Assembly: GCA_001953115.1 (NCBI GenBank)
Contig: LSSL01000484.1
Span: 1 to 34,982, forward strand
Reading direction: 5' to 3'
Length of the DNA: 34,982 bases
DNA from: Smittium mucronatum
Taxonomy: Eukaryota > Kickxellomycota > Harpellomycetes > Harpellales > Legeriomycetaceae
Part shown: positions 31,260 to 34,982 of the stretch, piece after piece
Position numbering within the stretch: position 1 is the first letter of the stretch
How the letters are laid out: each line of letters starts with the position of its first letter
Translations under genes and position numbers: made by a program
The notes under the pieces: model-generated
Told to the model about the DNA's origin: nothing
What the model saw: the letters and a program-made list of their open reading frames with translations, nothing else
Database searches by the model: none

Positions 31260-32196
31260 TCCACAATCAACCGCATACGTTTAGGTATATTTAAATAGAA
31301 TTAATCCCAAAAAAATAGGAAATGATTTATTAAGGTGTAAAAAAATAGAGGAAATAAATTTCGATTGCATAATAGAATTGTTGAGAATAATCCACAATAT
31401 ATTCTAAAAGAATTGGTTGGTTTTATATATGTGCAATGTTATTTAAAGGTTTCACAACAAACTAAAAGTAGGTATTTGTATTTTGAAATACTCACTACTA
31501 AATCAATTCACGTTGAACCAATTCAAATAAACACAATAGAAAATAAGGAAAAGCGCAAAAATTTCTACAAGAAATTTGTCAGATATTCAAGTGCAGGAAA
31601 ATTCTTTATTTCTATTGATGAAAATGATGTTAATATTTTTATTAGAATAACTAGTGTTAGGTCTAAAAAAGTTCAAAGGGCTGTTGTTAAACTCCAAAAA
31701 CTAAAGTTGCCGAATTTACATATTATTGGAGATCCTTCATGCTCAAAAAAAAAATGCCTATAAAAGTAGCGACTGTAATGAATCGGTGGATGTACTAATT
31801 AAGAAAGTACTACAAATCGTAATTTCACAATCAAGTATTGTTATAATATCAGATAATGAGCCGTGCCATAAGAGGATGAATGAAGTTGTTGGTCTTTATC
31901 CTGGAATAGAACTTCTTTATTTGGATCCTTATTTGCCGATGTTAAACCCAATAGAAACTCTTGTAGCGTTATTAAATCCGAAATAAAGGGGAAATTTTTG
32001 GGGGAAAAAATTGCTTTATGAAGGTGAACCAAATTACCAAATTAAACAGGTAGAATGGTCTAAGGGGGTAATAGAATCAACATTATCGGAATCTATAACA
32101 GTAATAACACCAGATCTATGCAGATGGTTTATTTGGCACATAGATAAAAGTTTTCCTGAAGCTATTGAATTGAGAGATATGTTATTGGGGTCTTGA
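31260..32196 (+). pseudogene. Tc1/mariner-like (IS630 superfamily) transposase, frameshifted
   Basis: A cut-and-paste DDE transposase. 31264-31380 in one frame reads QSTAYV, a stop, then INPKKIGNDLLRCKKIEEIN, similar to the end of the helix-turn-helix region. 31365-31763 (132 codons) carries NPQYILKELVGFI, SIHVEPIQINTIENKEKRKN and ISIDENDVNIF with the first catalytic Asp (31617-31619). 31726-31986 carries IVIISDNEPCHKRM with the second Asp (31852-31854) and LDPYLPMLNPIETL with the Glu (31954-31956), giving a D-33-E spacing. 32011-32196 is the C-terminal tail in the same frame, separated only by TAA 31984-31986. The one frame change inside the catalytic domain lies at a run of ten A (31745-31754) and equals one extra base. 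No terminal inverted repeats or TA target duplication could be identified. Confidence 0.88.
31745..31754 (+). other. Frameshift site at a run of ten A in the transposase
   Basis: The upstream transposase frame and the downstream frame differ by one extra base, and the change of matching frame falls at this homopolymer. The upstream frame ends nine bases after it (TAA 31760-31762 region), while the downstream frame carries on with catalytic motifs. Slippage in the genome or a homopolymer sequencing error would look the same. Confidence 0.6.
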
Positions 32197-34982
32197 AAAT
32201 TCCATTTTTTACATTAAAAATTCATTTTTAATTTTTCCTAATTATTTAATACTATTCTCCAAATAAAAATTTACATTTTTCTTTTTCGGTCACACTTTTT
32301 TCCAAACGGAAATTACTAGTCCGTAATCGATAGACATTTTCTGAGTTTATTTTCACTTTTTTTCAATTTTAATTCACTGAGTCTAATTTAAATTTACTTT
32401 TTATTAATTTTGTCTAAAATTTTCTCAATTCGGTAGTGAAAATGTGTAGTCAAAAATCAAACAAACGAAATCCCTAAAAAAATGCTGAAGAATTCATTCG
32501 ATGAGATCGAAAAAATTTCAATAAAAATTAATAAAATAATAATCTGCTATTTAAATTTGTCTTAAAGTCAGAATTTTTAGTTAGTATAGATTTTATCTCC
32601 AAAATTTGGGCGTAAACCAAATTTCTCCACCAGTGAGAAAAAAAATTTTTTTTCAAGAAAACCCATAATATTAGTAATCTACAATATATGTCCCCAGGTA
32701 AATCTATGCGGTCCCTAAAAATAATCTGGAACAGTATTTTTTATTACCGAATACATGTGTAAAAAAATTAGAGTTTTCTCACATAATTTTATTTAGACTA
32801 TTTGGTTGTTTATTTAATGTTTTTTGGTTTATATTTGCATAAAATTATTGCTAATAAAATCAATTAAAAAATGATAATGATACAGATAAACAAACATTAA
32901 GAGAAAGAAAAGGGTGTGGTTTAAATTATTACTATTATTCATAAACTTTTAATTATGAAAAACAATGCGAATAATAATATAAAAAAATTCTTCCCATTGT
33001 ACTATTATTTCTCCCATTTACAAAATATATAATTATTATAAAATTTCAAGAAGTTTAACTATATAAACACTTTTTTTTATAAAGGAATATCAAATGTTTA
33101 AACTTTATGCACTAGTATCAACAGCATTATCTAGTCATTTTATTTTCAACTTAAAAAATATATTCAAAAACATTTTATTACAACACTCTTCCAGCTTATC
33201 CTTAAATAAAATACAAGTAGAGGTTATTTATACATGTATGAAAAATGCATAGTTATAAAAAATATTCTGAATTATATTAGGCTAAAAATACAAAAAAATA
33301 TTTTAAATGACAAAAAAAATTAAAATTTTGATTATAATGATTAATTAGAATTTTTTTCATTATAAAGATATATATCAAAATAAATCCGACTACCATAATG
33401 CGATAACTTGAAAAAAATATCTATTTTAGAACAAAAAGTGTTTCTATGTTAAATAATTTTCTATTTATACTTATGGGTATTGCAAAAAAAATAATCCTTT
33501 ATTATAGTTTATGTAAACTGGAAAATCAATATAATAACTTTTCCGTATTTCAGATTAAAAACTTATTTATTATCAAGTAATATTTTCTAATATAACACAT
33601 TTCTGAATAAAATTTTTTTTAAAAAAAAGTTATAATTTATGCAAATTATAATAGTTTTTTTTACAAATGAAAATGATGAGATCCAAAAAATTTTAAAAAT
33701 GTAAACTAAATACATAAATATTTATTCTATTTGATTTTTTTAAGGAAAAAAAGATATATCTTTTTTTTTAATAACAAATATATTTAGAATGACCATTGAA
33801 GTTTATTAAATAATTGAAATTCAATTATTAAAGATCAAAGCTTTGAAAGAAAATACATGAATTTAAAATAGCAAGAAAGTATAAGATTTTTATAATGTAA
33901 AAATTTTCAAAACTATAAAAAAACTAATACAAAATTTTGCAATTCGAAAATTTTATTATTGAAAATCCGAATTTTTAAATATGAAAGTGGTTAAATAATT
34001 AATAATAATAATCTGTTTTAGTTTATTTTATGATATAAAAAAATAATATTTCAAAATAATATTATTTCTGAAATAAACAATTTATAAAATATGGTATAAT
34101 ATATTAAAATTTTCAATATTTATAAAAGATTTAGATCTAAAAAGTTTATTTGTTATGCAATATAAACTATTTTTTAATCACAATTTACGAATGTGGAATA
34201 AAAATCCATGAAATGTTGAAAATTCTGTATTTTTGGTCTAAAATTAGAATAATTATAAATAAATAAATTGAAAAATCAATTTATGATTAGAATTCAATTA
34301 CTCGATTTCCAATTTAATAAACTCTGAGCTTGATTTAATTTAAAAAAATTGAATTAGGCATTTTAATCAAACTAATATAACGCTCTTTTGCTTTTAAAAG
34401 ATAGTATATTTGTAGAGGAGTAAGTATAATTTATAGTTAAAAAGAAAGCAAGTGTTGAAAAATCAAAAATAAATTTATAATTAAATACATTTTCTGAAAA
34501 TAGAATAAATTTTTTTTAAAGATTAATGTATTCGAATTTTCTTTTAAAATAGCGAAAATAAATATGAATTTTCAAGTTATTATAAAAATTTATATTCATT
34601 CAACAGGTATAATATGCAGATCAAGCATTAGGATTGTTTTTCTTGTAGTTTTTTTTCTTATTAGTTTTCATTATCGCATTTTTTGAAAACATTAAAACTA
34701 ATTAAAATTAACTTTTATGAATAATAATTAAAAAGTGGAGATAATACAAATGAAATAAAACCGAAGAGTTTAGATGATTTTTTCTTTTAAAGAAATATAA
34801 TAGATTAACTAGTAAATTAAACATAAATTGATTGCTAGTCAATTAAATGGGTATTTTATTCACAAATAATATTTTCTATTAGAAAAAAAAATAATAATTA
34901 TAAGCCCAAAAAATTAAAATTGATAAATATTTTAAAACTTGCACATCTGGCTAATTTTTTTTTTTTTTTTTTTAAAAAAAAT
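32197..34982. other. AT-rich gene-poor end of window
   Basis: No gene, RNA or repeat family was recognised on either strand. The right end of the mariner-like element should lie within the first few hundred bases. The window ends in 19 T (34955-34973) followed by 8 A, a low-complexity tract of the kind at which assemblies often break. Confidence 0.4.

Noticed and set aside
31841..32032. 63-codon minus-strand open frame
   Set aside because: It is antisense to the DDE catalytic segment of the transposase.
30405..32415. Possible long terminal inverted repeats of the mariner-like element (A-rich words near 30410-30490 against 32350-32415)
   Set aside because: Shared words such as AAAAAAAGTGAAAAT are A-rich and spacing differs between the two sides; this is not distinguishable from chance similarity.

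Overview
This window is very AT-rich eukaryotic nuclear DNA and most probably comes from a fungus. The evidence is one spliced MFS permease gene of the fungal Dal5/allantoate-permease type, with short GT...AG introns, set among decayed eukaryotic transposons (Helitron, LINE, Ty3/gypsy, Tc1/mariner-like). No operons, Shine-Dalgarno sites, tRNA, rRNA or CRISPR arrays were seen. The extreme AT content and the style of the LINE and gypsy proteins suggest an early-diverging fungus such as a Harpellales-type gut fungus; that placement is inference only.

Layout. 1-4.3 kb: a decayed Helitron RepHel gene on the + strand, with Rep pieces followed by a PIF1-like helicase; the helicase half stays in one frame for 1.2 kb and is broken only by stops. 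4.3-13.3 kb: gene-poor AT-rich DNA holding a 90-bp-period tandem duplication (7.4-7.6 kb) and an unexplained GC-richer island (10.3-10.9 kb). 13.3-14.9 kb: upstream region of the permease, with palindromes, a G-rich hairpin, clustered GATA motifs and a TATA box. 14.885-16.548 kb: the only intact-looking host gene, three exons coding for about 487 residues. 16.76-17.66 kb: the 3' part of a LINE reverse transcriptase interrupted by a 562-base run of N. 20.0-20.2 kb: a second, diverged LINE fragment. 21.2-22.9 kb: a 1.7-kb element with about 235-bp terminal inverted repeats and no recognisable gene. 25.0-29.7 kb: a Ty3/gypsy element in the order gag, protease, RT, RNase H, integrase, very degraded, with a GC-richer block (26.05-26.83 kb) between gag and protease that looks like a nested insertion. 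31.26-32.20 kb: a Tc1/mariner-like transposase pseudogene with D, D and E retained, one frameshift and one in-frame stop. 32.2-35 kb: AT-rich DNA with nothing recognised.

Apart from the permease, everything recognisable is mobile-element debris, so the window reads as a transposon-filled intergenic region around one transporter gene. Most of the debris was found by reading all frames for family motifs, because the surviving open frames are too short for ordinary gene finding. Family assignments rest on motif recognition by eye; no database search was possible.
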